Assembly: GCA_024449915.1 (NCBI GenBank)
Contig: JAMZAV010000161.1
Span: 744,001-808,000 of the forward strand
DNA length: 64,000 bases
From: Sweltsa coloradensis
Taxonomy: Eukaryota > Arthropoda > Insecta > Plecoptera > Chloroperlidae
Reading direction: 5' to 3'
Shown here: positions 44,915-56,960 of the stretch, piece after piece
How positions within the stretch are numbered: position 1 is the stretch's first letter
Layout: each line of letters opens with the position of its first letter
Made by a program: the position numbers and the translations under genes
The notes under the pieces: model-generated
Told to the model about the DNA's origin: nothing
The model's database searches: none
What the model saw: the letters and a program-made list of their open reading frames with translations, nothing else

Positions 44915-45820
44915 CTCGAGGAGGAATGTCCAAACGATCGTTTGATCTTTATCGTAGCGATCGTTTTAAGACTTAGAAATACCTTTTGGAGTAGAACCAT
45001 CACTGAAATAAAAGAACAGAAATTCTTTCAAGCGGACAGGAAACAAGAACCACTCTCCTTGACTAGAATTTTTGCCACCTTTCAGCGGAGTGTTGAGAAA
45101 AATCAAGCTAAAAGATGTCGGTTCTTTCTATTTCTCTCCAGAGCTTTCTGTAATGTGCAAGTATGTGGGAGTCGAACCGTTAACTTCCGTTTTCCGAGTT
45201 TCCTGTGCTATTTAACTTATAAAGTTGGTTTTGTATATCGGTGGTAGTTTCGAACTTTCTTATTAAAAAATGTAACTATTTACACCAATAAATTTAAAAG
45301 ACTTAATATCAAAATTGACCTACTGTTGTGATCTAAATGTTACATTATGGTGTGTGTGTGGATTGTATTTGCAAAATGTATTTGACAAATTTGAAAACGA
45401 GGTAAAGTTCTAATTACTTATGATTGCGGAAAGTTTAAAAATAAGAATGTGGTTGGTAGGCATTATCAAGTAGCTTACATACATGATACCATAATATTAT
45501 TATATTATTGCATTTTTGTATCTCACAAAACTTATTTTGACCCAGGATTAAAACAAGGAACGTTCTAAACTACAAGCAAGGATATAAACCAATATACCAC
45601 AGATTTACACAAATTAATATATGTGTCTTGAGTTAGTTTAGTCTAATGAATCAATTTTGTCACCCTTTCATAGTGAGTGACCATCAGGATCCAATGTTAC
45701 ACATGAACTTAACTAAATTAGTTAAACGTAAGGGGCTCTAGGTTCATCTCAGTACAGCTGAAGTAAGTGTCCGTTGCGACAAGTGGACTCGCTTCTCGGT
45801 CATGTTTTGCTGGGAGCAGC
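44915..45820. other. Non-coding stretch
   Basis: The 127-codon plus-strand frame at 44864-45247 overlaps the possible exon in antisense and shows no domain. Nothing else seen. Confidence 0.4.
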
Positions 45821-46689
45821 GCAGGTGTGACCAAGAGAGAGAGAGAGAGAAGTGTCTTGTAAGACGCGTGTGACACTCTGAGCGCTTGTCAGCTCGTAGC
45901 GTGCGACAACACCGGACCGTACAGCTGCGGACATGACGCTGGGTACTAAATTTGTATCGACGTTGTTGCTAGCTAAGCATACAACCCAGCACCGTGGAGA
46001 CAAGAGGCTAGTTACACACGCGGAGAGAAGTAAATACAGAGCAGGTGTGACCAAGAGAGAGAGTGTGTCCTTGTAAGACCGCGTGCTGACACTCTGAGCG
46101 CTTGTCAGCTCGTAGCGTGCCGACAACACCGGACCGGCTACAGCTGCGGACATGACGCTAGGTACTAAATCTTGTATCGACGTTGTTGCTAGGCTAAGCA
46201 TACAAGCCAGCACCGTGGAGACAAGCAGAGCTAGTGTACACACGCGGAGAGAAGTAAATACAGAGCAGGTGACCAGAGAGAGTGTGTCCTTGTAAGACCG
46301 CGCGCTGACACTCTGAGCGCGTGTCAGCGCGTAGCGTGCCGACAACACCGTAACCGGCCACAGCTGCGGACATGACGCTAGGTACTAAGTTTGTATCGAC
46401 GTTGTTGCTAGCAAAGCATACAACCCGAGCACCGTGGAGACAAGCAGAGCTAGTGTACACACGCGGAGAGAAGTAAATACAGAGCAGTGTGACAAGAGAG
46501 AGAGTGTGTCCTTGTAAGACCGCGTGCTGACACTCTGAGCGCTTGTCAGCTCGTAGCGTGCCGACAACACCGGACCGGCTACAGCTGCGGACATGACGCT
46601 AGGTACTAAATCTTGTATCGACGTTGTTGCTCGCTAAGCATACAACCCAGCACCGTGGAGACAAGCAGAGCTAGTGTACACACGCGGAT
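45821..46689. repeat. Four-unit tandem array, ~220-bp period
   Basis: Units start at GCAGGTGTGACC-like points 45821, 46041, 46265 and 46484 (spacing 220, 224, 219); the last unit stops at 46689. Each holds a GAGAGAGAG run, TTGTAAGACCGCGTGCTGAC, GAGCGCTTGTCAGCTCGTAG, ACACCGGACCGGCTACAGC, ATGACGCTAGGTACTAAAT and CAGCACCGTGGAGACAAGC. It is far more GC- and CpG-rich than its flanks. Units differ mainly by 1-bp gains and losses, not substitutions. The long minus-strand frames over the array (up to 182 codons) are by-products of the repeat, since these indels switch the frame between units. Confidence 0.92.
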
Positions 46690-47418
46690 AGAGCCGGGCA
46701 TGAACTTTCTCCACTCTAATTCCATGTGCTATTGTTATCTAGTATCAATAAACTAGTATCAATCCAATCCATGAATCAATGTAGGTTACAACCATGGTTG
46801 AGTAATAATAGTCAGCCATATTGGCTTACAAGATCATATGTTCTGGAGAGTATCTAAATTAATGAAAAGTTTCCATCTTATAACATAGATTTACTAAGTC
46901 CGCTAGTATGAATACGAGATTTACTGAAGTCCGCTGGTATAAATGCGAGCTTATCATGAGGAAAGATTATTCAACATTTATGTTGGAAGTTATTATGTAC
47001 GTACCTTTTAGAATGAAACATTTAGACGAACAAATGTGATGCAGTTGGAATATAAATCGAAAACAACAACGCCAGGTTTATAATAAATACTAAAATACAT
47101 CTTTTATACATATTCACGGTTGTAATCAGGATAGTGATGTTAAACTTTTTTGAAAACTTGCTAAAGGTTCATACGATACCAATACTTTGCGGAGTAGAAT
47201 TGTGATTGAAATTGTTAGTATGAGAATAACTGGATGGCAGGCTAGTAGTTTGATACATTGGATGGAGATAAAAGTGTCTAACGTGTCTCTTGGGAAGATG
47301 ATAATTATGTTTGTTGATTTAGTGTTGGCCTCGATTGAACGTGAAAGTGCTCTAGAAACAACAGTAGCATCATCTCTATTGACTGATCGATACAGAACGC
47401 TGCGTTAAAATTTCGAGG
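46690..47418. other. Non-coding stretch
   Basis: A local near-repeat TTTACT(G)AAGTCCGCT at 46889 and 46920. No gene. Confidence 0.4.
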
Positions 47419-47435
47419 ACCCGGCGCCTCCACCA
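47419..47435 (-). repeat. tRNA-Ala 3'-end motif (ACCCGGCGCCTCCACCA)
   Basis: Minus strand TGGTGGAGGCGCCGGGT, identical to the copy at 39026. The sequence beyond it does not match the longer retroposon. Confidence 0.82.
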
Positions 47436-47874
47436 AAACTCTGATTTTCATATTCGCGCGTCCAATTTCACGTGAAAAACTTTCGAATGGATTCCAACTG
47501 TAGAATACACATCGGTTTTGCTTGGTGTGAAATATTTTAGATTTTTTAATTGTAAATCGGTGAACATAATATTTTTGAAAAGTCTACAAAATTATTATTT
47601 TAATAAAAAATAAGGTTTTCCCATACTTATTTAGAATAAGTTTATCATTGTATTCTTACGTTTTAAGCGACTAAAATTAAAATAAAATCTTTCTAGAAGA
47701 CAACATTTTCCACTAGAAGTGCAATAAACCACTCATATAGGGTTTCGACAAAGAAAAATATATGCTAATAATGGTAAATTCGAAAAAATAAATACATAAT
47801 ATTCAAAATTAAAAGGCTATTTTAGGTGAATTTAGTTATTATGTTTTAGGTAAATTGTGAAGAGAACATGTGAG

Positions 47875-47960
47875 GCTGTTGACGAGGATTCATTCCCAGC
47901 ATTCGCATTAACGAGGAACAAGGGAAGAAAACTGCCAGTAGCGAGAACCGTCCAGAATCA
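47875..47960 (-). repeat. Diverged SINE body related to the 59.7/62.5-kb family
   Basis: Minus strand CAGTTTTCTTCCCTTG and CGTTAATGCGAATGCTGGG, AATGAATCCTCG correspond to GAGGTTTTCC, CGTTAATGTGAATGCAAGGG and GATTGAGTCC of the copy at 62398. The tRNA head is missing. Confidence 0.45.
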
Positions 47961-48149
47961 TAGCCTCACGCACAATGGTCCTCGCGTTTAAGCATGAACT
48001 CTGTTGGAAATTATTTAGGTTCATCCCCGCCTTCTGACCAATTAGTCTAATCACGATGAAACGTGTTGAACTATGCCTTAGCAGGCTGTGGATTGAAGCG
48101 TCCAGCCAGCACGCACGTGACAAAACGTCAATCCGAAACTCCACTATTA

Positions 48150-48500
48150 TTTAACGCGAAATCATTACCCCATCTGGAAGAATTAAGACAAGCCACACAG
48201 TATGGTCGTGTTTTACACGAGTGATAACATCCAACCCACTCCACTAACAACAATAGCAACGGCCCCAGACAAAGGTGGTTGCTAATCACACCACGTAGCG
48301 CGCGTTGATTTCAATAACGAGGCAGGAAACAGGGGGAGATGGAACATTGAGAGATTACAAACACGTTAATTGCTATTGTGCACGAGGCTCGCTGTCTCGT
48401 TGGTACACAATGTCTTTACCAATAGGATAAACGGGGGGCTTGTAATTGAATGTGGCAATGCTGTGCGGACGAGAACATACGCAGTTACTAATCAAGAATA
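48150..48500. promoter_or_regulatory. Candidate conserved non-coding element
   Basis: AACAACAATAGCAACGGCC (SOX-type), GGTGGTTGCTAATCACACC, AGGCAGGAAACAGGGGG, CACGTTAATTGCTATTGTGC and GGCTTGTAATTGAATGTGG within 350 bp. It is not repeated elsewhere and less AT-rich than the flanks. Enhancer status is inferred. Confidence 0.25.
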
Positions 48501-48773
48501 TATCTTTGTTGGAAACTGCGTGAATATTAATGCTGACAGAATCTAAACAAAAACGTTTTTGTTCATTTTAAACTGTATTTAGGATGACTTAAATTTTATC
48601 GTGTATTTTTGACAATGTTTTTGGTATGTATTTTGATGTGATAGCTATGTTAACAGTTTTCGGATATTCCCTTCATAATAAACCTAACAACATAATAACC
48701 TTGTTCATACACAGTAAAACCGATATGTACTCGGCAGTTGGCAACTTATACTAGAATAAGAAAAGCAGTGTTT

Positions 48774-48790
48774 TGGTGGAGGTGCCGGGT
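48774..48790 (+). repeat. tRNA-Ala 3'-end motif (exact)
   Basis: TGGTGGAGGTGCCGGGT. Sequence after it runs into the AAT/GAA tract within about 70 bp, so any longer element is cut short. Confidence 0.85.
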
Positions 48791-48855
48791 TGTATCATTT
48801 GAACGCAATTCTCTGCATCAAATGGACAATTACTTCTATTGATTTTTTTACAATA

Positions 48856-48856
<1 letters not shown>

Positions 48857-48903
<47 letters not shown>

Positions 48904-49100
48904 GAAGAAGAAATTAAAGATAAGAACCGAGAATAAGAAGTAAAGAGAAGAAAAAGAAGAGAGAAGTAGAAGGATACGAAGAAAGAAGACAAGACGGAGA
49001 AGAAGAAAAAAGAAAAGAGAAGAAGAAGAAGAACAAGAAGAAGAAGAAGAAGAAGAAGAAGAAAGAAGAAAGAGAAGAGAAGAAAAGAAGAAGAGAAGAA
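48857..49100. repeat. (AAT)n followed by ~200-bp GAA-rich purine tract
   Basis: About fourteen AAT units (48857-48900) pass into a near-pure purine strand of GAA/GAAA words (48901-49100). Such mirror-rich purine tracts can form triplex DNA. Minus-strand poly-Leu frames here are artefacts. Confidence 0.9.
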
Positions 49101-49315
49101 TTTTTTAAGATAATAATTTTCTCGATGCGTATATAATGTAATGTAATATGAGAAAAAAAAAACGCAGTATATTCTTTTGTTCTTTCTGTTTAAGGTTTAC
49201 GCACAAGTCGGTTGGAAAAATAAAAAAATAAGTACGCTTTGTTTACAATACTTCTTACTGGCGCATTCGCCACAAAATAAGCATATTCTTATTTCCCCAG
49301 CGTCCATATCTTGTT

Positions 49316-49500
49316 CGTGGAGGTGCCGAGTTCATATATATTCTCATTGCGGTTGACACTAGCAACGTCCTATCTCCCATAGAGTCAGCTTAACATCCTG
49401 TATCATCCTAGTTGAAGGGCAATATCAACAAAAACGCATTTCAACTGTGTGTCATGTTCGGTTATTATCGTGAGACGTGACACATGCAAAACGAATGGAC
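49316..49500 (+). repeat. Retroposon starting with the tRNA-Ala motif, copy 3
   Basis: Begins CGTGGAGGTGCCGAGT (two changes). It carries the fullest body: TCTCCCATAGAG, AACATCCTGTATCATCCTAG, GGGCAATATCAACAAAAACG, GTGTGTCATGTTCGG, ATCGTGAGACGTGACACATG and GAATGGACAAACGGTCAG. It lies about 540 bp after the bare motif at 48774. Confidence 0.65.
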
Positions 49501-51642
49501 AAACGGTCAGAGTGTGCTGAATATGAGAGATTCGCTTCCTTACACGGAACTGTATTTTATACAAAAATATTAATTACATTGCTTTGCCACATTTTTAACT
49601 GGTTGTTAATTTTGTATTAACTGTGATGTTACAAATTGAAATTTAAACAACATAGCTCTTATTAATTATTATTGATCAAGTCAGATAATACAAATGCTAA
49701 ACTCTGTCTCTAATAAATAAGTTTTACCGTTTTTGTGCAGGTTGAAACACTTGAAAAGTTTCTCTACTTCTTTAAAGTATATCACGTAATTGTATTTGTA
49801 ATATTACACCATGTCTTTATTGAAACGCTTTGAGTTGCCGTACGTGATCACAGTCCCTACACGTGGCCACTGCATCATTCAAACCTCCACTCTCGAACAC
49901 TCGCTGAATAACAATATAGTCCACTCATCCATACATCACTTCGGTAAAAAGAATTGGAACACTCCTATTCCGCAAGTGTTTGTAAAACAAAACGAGGTAC
50001 TTCAAGTTTTGATCATCTCAAAAATTATTATAGTAGACGCTCCTGGGTTGCATAACCTAGATTTTTATATCTCAAACACCACCACAAATTATATTAACTT
50101 CCACATCACGTACTAATCGAGAGGAAAATGTGAATTGAATTTATGGTCGAAGATTATACACAACGACGACCCAAATACTCAGAGACAATTTCAGTTAAAC
50201 CTTTGACGGATAGCTGGAAGTGATACATTTATTTTTCCTACTTATCTGCATACCCTTTATATATCTGGATTTAAAAAGCTGTTTTTATATTCAAACCACG
50301 CTCTGACCTATAATACATGCAGCTACGTGCATGGCAACATTGGACGCGATCGAAAAGGGAATCATTCTAACTCAAATGAAATATTTAACAGCTCGAGTGA
50401 AAACACATTGAAATGCTACGAAAAAGAGAATTATTCAAAATGTGTCACATATAAATTGTATCCAGCATTCACACTAGGGTGGTGATATGCCAGAACTGGT
50501 TACACACGAATAGAATCCACAACAAGAAGAAGAGAAGTTTCCACGTTGTAAAATCTAACGGATCTGACAAATAGTTGTTATTCGTCTATTTCGAACATTT
50601 TGTTTCATTACGTCGGTTTTGTGTTTTACAGTAAAGTGATGACTGAATTCATTCAAGTATGTTTGTGTCAGTAATTATGTGAATTTCAGGGCACCTTATT
50701 TAAATTTGTATGCTAAATTATTACTTAATTCGATGTGATGCACATTATTACTAAACTTCAATTTATTAATCATTTTACTGTATTTTGTAATAGATAAACA
50801 CATTCATGAATGGCTTTGTTTAAAATGATAAAATCCATCATACACTTTTATCAACGTTGTCATCAGATAAGTAGGTAAACATTTTATGAGTGTAATAATT
50901 ATATTGATAGATAACCTCCTAGTATTAACGACGTCCATTGTGGCATTTTCATTTTTCCTCGATCAACACATTGACAATTGTTCTGTACATACTTATATTT
51001 TTTTATTTCTATTGTATGTATAAATCAATAAAAAATCATTTCAACGAATGAAAATATGAAGATAGTTAACAATGTTTTACGAATGAAAGTTCATTATATT
51101 AGTAAATTAACCCTGAAGCAAACTTGTAATTTGTCATTTTATTGTAAACCTTATGTTAATGATTTTTCAGTATGTATCTTGCGTGTCTCGATACAACATG
51201 GTACATTTCAAGTTGTTGTAAGATTTTCTTTTTATCGAGAGTATTGTACAATGTACATGTATCGCACAAACGATCACGACTACTTCTCTGACCAACAAAT
51301 AAATAAAACTCGTCGAACTACCATTGCTCACACTGTACTCTAGCACTTAACACGGGACGTTATAAGACTTTGTAGCGAGTTTTTGTAAGTTTTTAAGCTT
51401 CTTTTCTCTCGATTCCATTGATCGGTAGAAAGGATTGCTGCCTGCAACCGTACCACTTGAATCAGTAATATCATGTTGTATAGAACTTTAAACCAGAAGT
51501 AATGTAGTTTAAGACAATAAAACCTGGTTTTCTTTTCTTTATATGTTTATTTAAAGTGTTAAAAATAGATTGTGTACAACTGATCCAGTCAGACAAAAAA
51601 CATACTATGATAAAAATAAAAAACACTTTCTATATATTGGAG
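49501..51642. other. Long non-coding stretch
   Basis: The 101-codon frame at 49811-50116 and the 95-codon frame at 51056-51343 have no domain or splice support. No repeat copy seen. Confidence 0.4.
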
Positions 51643-51725
51643 TGGTGATTATGATAATGGTTGCATTCACTGTGGTCTAATTCGTTCAGAAAGCGGGGAA
51701 CTCGGGTTCAATTCTCGATCGAAAT
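51643..51725 (+). repeat. tRNA-derived SINE head
   Basis: GTGGTCTAATTCGTTCAGAA, GCGGGGAACTCGGGTTCAAT and TCTCGATCGAAAT: a weak A box, an anticodon-arm-like stretch and a good B box GGTTCAATTCT with matching T stem. Confidence 0.55.
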
Positions 51726-54700
51726 TACATTGCACTATGAATAAACAAAATGCTCTGTCCCAATTACATAAATTAAAAACACCAAACTATTATGTCGGAA
51801 TTTGTTTATTGTACCGTACTTACTTATACACATCTTCAGTCATAACAAAAGTGGGGTATACACATAACACAAGTCGTATTTTGGGGTATAAATTGTGAAC
51901 ACCCACTAGTAAGAAAAAGAAAAAGCATTGCTACCTCTTAAAATAATAGAATACTGTAACTAAATAATGTACAACCGGGCACCATTTTAATGTAGGCTTT
52001 CTGAAATCTAAGTCCTCCCGAAAATCATAATCCCGTAAATCTCGGTTCATCAGCTGGTTGTAAACTCTCCGTTACAATATCACATTTTATAATCTGAGTT
52101 GGATAGTACGCATATTTCCGCTATAAATATAAATGACGTGAGTTCTTTTCTGCTTCTTACAAATATTAAAATTTTCTGTGTGCCCCTCATTCTCTACAGA
52201 CGACTGACAGAGTATACACAAAAATGTGAATACCTGAATTTGAATCTCAAAAGATTCTGTTTGTTATTTAATTCCCGTAGTTTCCATGTGAGTTAAGGCA
52301 AGGTATATAAAATAATGTCCAGTGCAATCTTTTAAAAAATATCATGTTTTGCGAGCAAAGATAGCATTACTTTCATTCGAAGACATTGCCAAGAATTCAT
52401 GGAAGTAATAAACCATAGATAAACATATTCGATCGCAAAACGAAACTAATATTACTAGAGTACAGGTTGTTTAGTTTGTCTGTGCAAGTGTAAAGAACTT
52501 TGTTTAACTTAGAATAATTGAAGTGTATACATTTTATTCCACTCCACACTTCAGTTAAAACTGATTATGAAATTGCGTCTCGCTAGCTCAAGTTCTTGTT
52601 CATTGTCAGTATAGCGTAGTATGTTTTATGAAATGTTAAAGAAATAAATAAAACTTAACGAAACTCTCGTATAAGCTAAACTTAACTAGCATTACATCTG
52701 CTATTGAAGGATATTATTCGATATGCCCATTACAATGTAAACCCACACTCAACTGCCAAGGTTTCATGTAAGCTTCTCCAAGCCATAAACTGAACATATC
52801 GTTCGATTTTACTTTCGAGATCATTTTATCTTGATATAAACTCTACTCTTGACTCGTTGAACAGAGGAGTCGTAAACACTAACTTTGCCAAGTAGTGCGC
52901 GGCCCCTACGTTGTTGTCTTTTATTACCTTTTCAAATCTTTACGATTTTCCCATCGTCCGTCTACTTCGTTCCATAAATCAGTTAAGGATGAAGTTTTCG
53001 AACAACTCTCAACACGGCTATTAGGAAATAAAGAAACGCATTTATAGGCTCCATTAATTATTGTGTCTTTTCGAATTTATTGCGATATTTCTCTCTTCTT
53101 TATAAGCCTCAGTCTTTCAATGTAGTTTGGTTTTGTTATGATGGGAGCAATAACCGTATCGAGTAAGTTTATTACTCCGATAGATTCGCGAGTTTTATGC
53201 GACTTTTCCTATTATTTTGTCGATAAAGATTTAGCCTATATACTTAAACTTAAACATTGGCGAACGGTTTCGTGGGAGAATCGGCAATAGGGGGATAAGA
53301 TTTTTACTGTGTGATTTTAATTTACAGATTAAACATATCCACTTATGTTATACACATTTAACAGATAATACTTAACGTTTACAGGCAGCAATTGACTAAG
53401 TTTGATTGGATATCCGTTATAACAGGGTATTGATTTTTCGGATTTTGTTCAAGACTCAATGCAAAAAATTATTAAGATGTTCATGGTTTCGAAGTCGGAC
53501 GTTATTGTGATTTGTATTGACATTATTTTGTATAATTTTACTTTGTCTCGACTGTACATTCATTTATATAAGTTTTCTTGAATTTTGTAGTTTTGATAAT
53601 TTCTCATCGAAATTTAAAAAACTTACGATATTTGAAATGTATTTCATGTCGTGTTATTGCAGAGGAATGGATTAATATATTCTATGTCAAAATTGTTCAG
53701 CTTATACCCGCCTCCCATTTCACATTTCAAATCACCGCCAGCCCCATTAGTAATCCGTTTGTAACTAAATCACAAACCCGCCCCTATAGCCTGAAGTTAC
53801 AACACCGCTTCGCCAAATATTTACCACAAGTTATAATTTCAATGTTTCAAAAAACTTCAATCTGATGATACTATAAAGTAAACCTACGCTTGTCCCACAT
53901 TAAATCCGATTCCTACGCTTGTTGATTCAGTCATGGAATATGTAATGAACTTGTGTTTGCGATTGAGCGAGTGTAAAGGTTGGATAAATATTATTGCAAT
54001 GTTTGCTTATCATCTACAATCGTACGTAGATATGAACAAATATCCCTTCATCAGCTTGAAGGATATATCCATAACCGGAGGAACGCAATGCTATCTAACA
54101 TCGTATAAGGGCTGGTTTTTAACGTCATTAAAATAAATAAATTGGGTGGTCGTTATCAACATAAAAGCAAGCTCATTCATATTTTCTCAGCACTAAAAGG
54201 ATGAAAAATAACCGAGATGGTACAACGAATGATTTTATGGTTGTATGTAAAATGGAATATGAAATAATAAGTGCTTAGTATACTGAACTGGGTCATGGTT
54301 AATGATCGGAAAATGTTTTTTCGAAATTGAGTTTTAATATTTGTCTGAGTTTTAAGGATTTATTAAATTTTCTAAGTGCTTTACTACTAAGATATATTTT
54401 ATTACTAAGGGGTTTTCCAAAGCATTCATCGATTGCAGTTTCACGTCGATACGTAATATTTTAAGTTTATCCTTTCAATATTAAAATATATCATTAAAAG
54501 ATAGGAAAATTCCGACCTCTTATAAATAGGGTCCAAGTTGCGGCTTGTTTAGGGTATAGTTTGGAAAATAAGCTTTGCTATTTTATGCAGTGTAGAATTG
54601 TAATAGTACGATTTCCAAGAGAAAATGTACTGACTGGAATCATTATTTAAGGACTTGGTAACAAAGAATATAAATGAGCAATAACATAAATAAAAAGAAG

Positions 54701-56789
54701 GCGTTCGAACATAGATAATTAGTTAAAGAGGTATAATGTTCTTTTTGAACTACTGGACTGAAACAATTATTTTACACGACGTTTTTATCAACCTATCCGA
54801 ATAATATCACTTTTTTCTAGAATTTATAAGAACTATTTACAACAAAAATGTATGGTGATAGATAATTATTTTAATAATATATAACACAATACAATATATT
54901 AACAATTACATCTAGGGAAGTGTTTCCTTACTAACCAAATCAATAAATTAATTTAATCTCAGTATTCCCAGACTTTATTTTTTTACGAGTTTAGTTTGTA
55001 ACGTACCTGATCTTGAAATTTTGTTCACACGTCATATTTGGTAATTTATTGTAGTAGTAATTGTAGTAATTGTAGTCAACCATAATACACATTATTTTAA
55101 TGATTCCGTACTTTGGAATACAATTCAATTATTCTCGAAATCTGTCATTCTTGAAGTATTGATAACTTAATGATCAACTTTCATATAAATAATTATTCAA
55201 CTGTCAGGCTAATTATCTGGGTGTTGAAAGTTCTGTAGACTAAGACTTGATTTAACCCAAAGTTTGCAAAGAAGTTCTTTGAGAGAGTAAATTTATCGAT
55301 TCGGATTCCTCCAGAGAAAGACAGGAGCTCAACAGTAAATATACTAGCAATGTTTAAATGGTGGTTCCTTCCATAAACGTTTTTCCACTCGGTAATTTTG
55401 TTTGTTTATTTGTTTCAAGTTATATGCTGAGTGTCGAGAAGGATTCTTATAAGTTATTTGCTCAGGACCAAAAGGATAAGTTTGTTTTTACAGTTGGGGA
55501 TCTCAGTATTTTGTTTGTGAGTTTAGTGAAAGTTGCGGAAAGTTTCCATGTGCAACTTTCCACTTTTACCGGTGAGGGGAAATACGTCATTGTTATAAGT
55601 TTTCTGTGAGAACTAGGGCACAAAAAATAAGATTCGAAAACCAACCAAATGTTGATCACAATTGACTGTTTTTTTTTGGCCTGGTTTCCAATAAAACTTC
55701 TGTCGATCCAACCAAATATAGCCATAAACGAGTATTTGGAAAAAAATGCATGAATAATGTATAAATGTAGATTTTCGCGTTTTTCTCCATGTTTACTGGG
55801 CGGAGGAGTGAAATGGAACACGTGTGCCATGGAGGGGAAGGGGGGTGGCGGGGTAGTTCAAGTGCTCCCCCAACGAGGACGGCAAAATGAAGGGAAACAG
55901 GAAATTTATTCCTAAAGGACTCTCAAATATAATATTTGATTTCCAATCGTTTCTTTTTAATGGCTGTCCTTACACTTTACATCCAGTAAACGTTAGTTGA
56001 GAAACTCTCCCTTCTTTATGCTACTTCATTATTTAATGGTAGTTATTTAAAAAAATCCGATAATCATGGATCATTTAGCAATACAGCAGCTATCACAACA
56101 TGTACGTTTTTATTTCCTGGTCAAAACCATTATCTCTGCCCTTTTTTGGTTCGCCCGAACGCAGGAGTACTACATAAATCGAGAAACAACTTCTGTACTT
56201 CTTATTATTTTCAGCAGAAGACTTTTATTACAAAACTTAACTTCCCCAAAATGTTCAAACAATTATTATACAGCATCCAGTACTATTGAGTATTGTTTGT
56301 TCTGCCATTATTAGTAGTATTTACTTCAACTTTTTGAACACATTTGCATTTGCATTTCCTACTTCAGATAAGGATGAATGTTCTTCATATTTTGAACTTG
56401 GTTTGATACCGTATGCTTCATCATTCATACTATTAATTAATAATTGATAAAATTATTATTTTATATACTGTTAAAATGTAGAATGCGTATTATATTACGT
56501 CATTTGAATGGCATTCACAAGGTAGTATTTTTTTTAAGAAATAAGAATTAATTGTTATAGGCTTTTGAAAATATCACATATTGTTTGTGTAATATGTGAT
56601 AACTCTAATTTCATTCAAATGCCTCGTGTGTGCATAGTGTTCGTTAAAACTTGACCCTTGTAAATTTTATTATTCGTTTATAAACTATGTTAAAGCCTAA
56701 AGGATAGTCTGAGAGTGTGTGAGAGAGTGTGTGTGGGAGTGAGAGAAAGAGAGAGAAAGTATAATCACTTCGAAACAAAATAAAACTTC
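51726..56789. other. Long non-coding stretch
   Basis: AT-rich throughout. Noted: TATAAATA near 54522 without support, a G-rich quadruplex-type run at 55834-55853 (GGGGAAGGGGGGTGGCGGGG), and a GT/GA-rich patch at 56709-56758. Open frames up to 122 codons (minus strand, 55462-55830) show no family features. Confidence 0.4.
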
Positions 56790-56960
56790 CGAGAATCGCT
56801 TACTACCAGACGATTTCAGCGACTTTACGGCCCTCTCTTTTGATTGCAATGTCAGGGTCTGAAATCCCCTCTCGAGTATTGTGGAATTTGCAAACTGTTG
56901 TTACGGTGCCAAGAATGTGCGTGCGGGGAATGTACGTGAGCCTGTAAACACCGCGCACCG
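56790..56960. promoter_or_regulatory. GC-elevated non-repetitive block before tandem array
   Basis: CAGACGATTTCAGCGACTTT, CTTTTGATTGCAATGTCAGG and GGAATTTGCAAACTGTTG occur in sequence that is not part of the following array. It resembles the other candidate regulatory islands; no direct proof. Confidence 0.18.

Noticed and set aside
44864..45247. 127-codon plus-strand frame
   Set aside because: No domain features; it is partly antisense to a more protein-like minus-strand segment.
45800..46594. Open frames up to 182 codons on the minus strand with a repeated protein pattern
   Set aside because: They are translations of the 220-bp tandem array. One-base indels between units switch the frame, so no selection for coding is visible.
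48795..48992. Poly-leucine frame
   Set aside because: Direct translation of the AAT/GAA tract.
55462..55830. 122-codon minus-strand frame
   Set aside because: No recognisable motif, no splice sites or poly(A) signal in the right places, and an overlapping plus-strand frame of similar quality.
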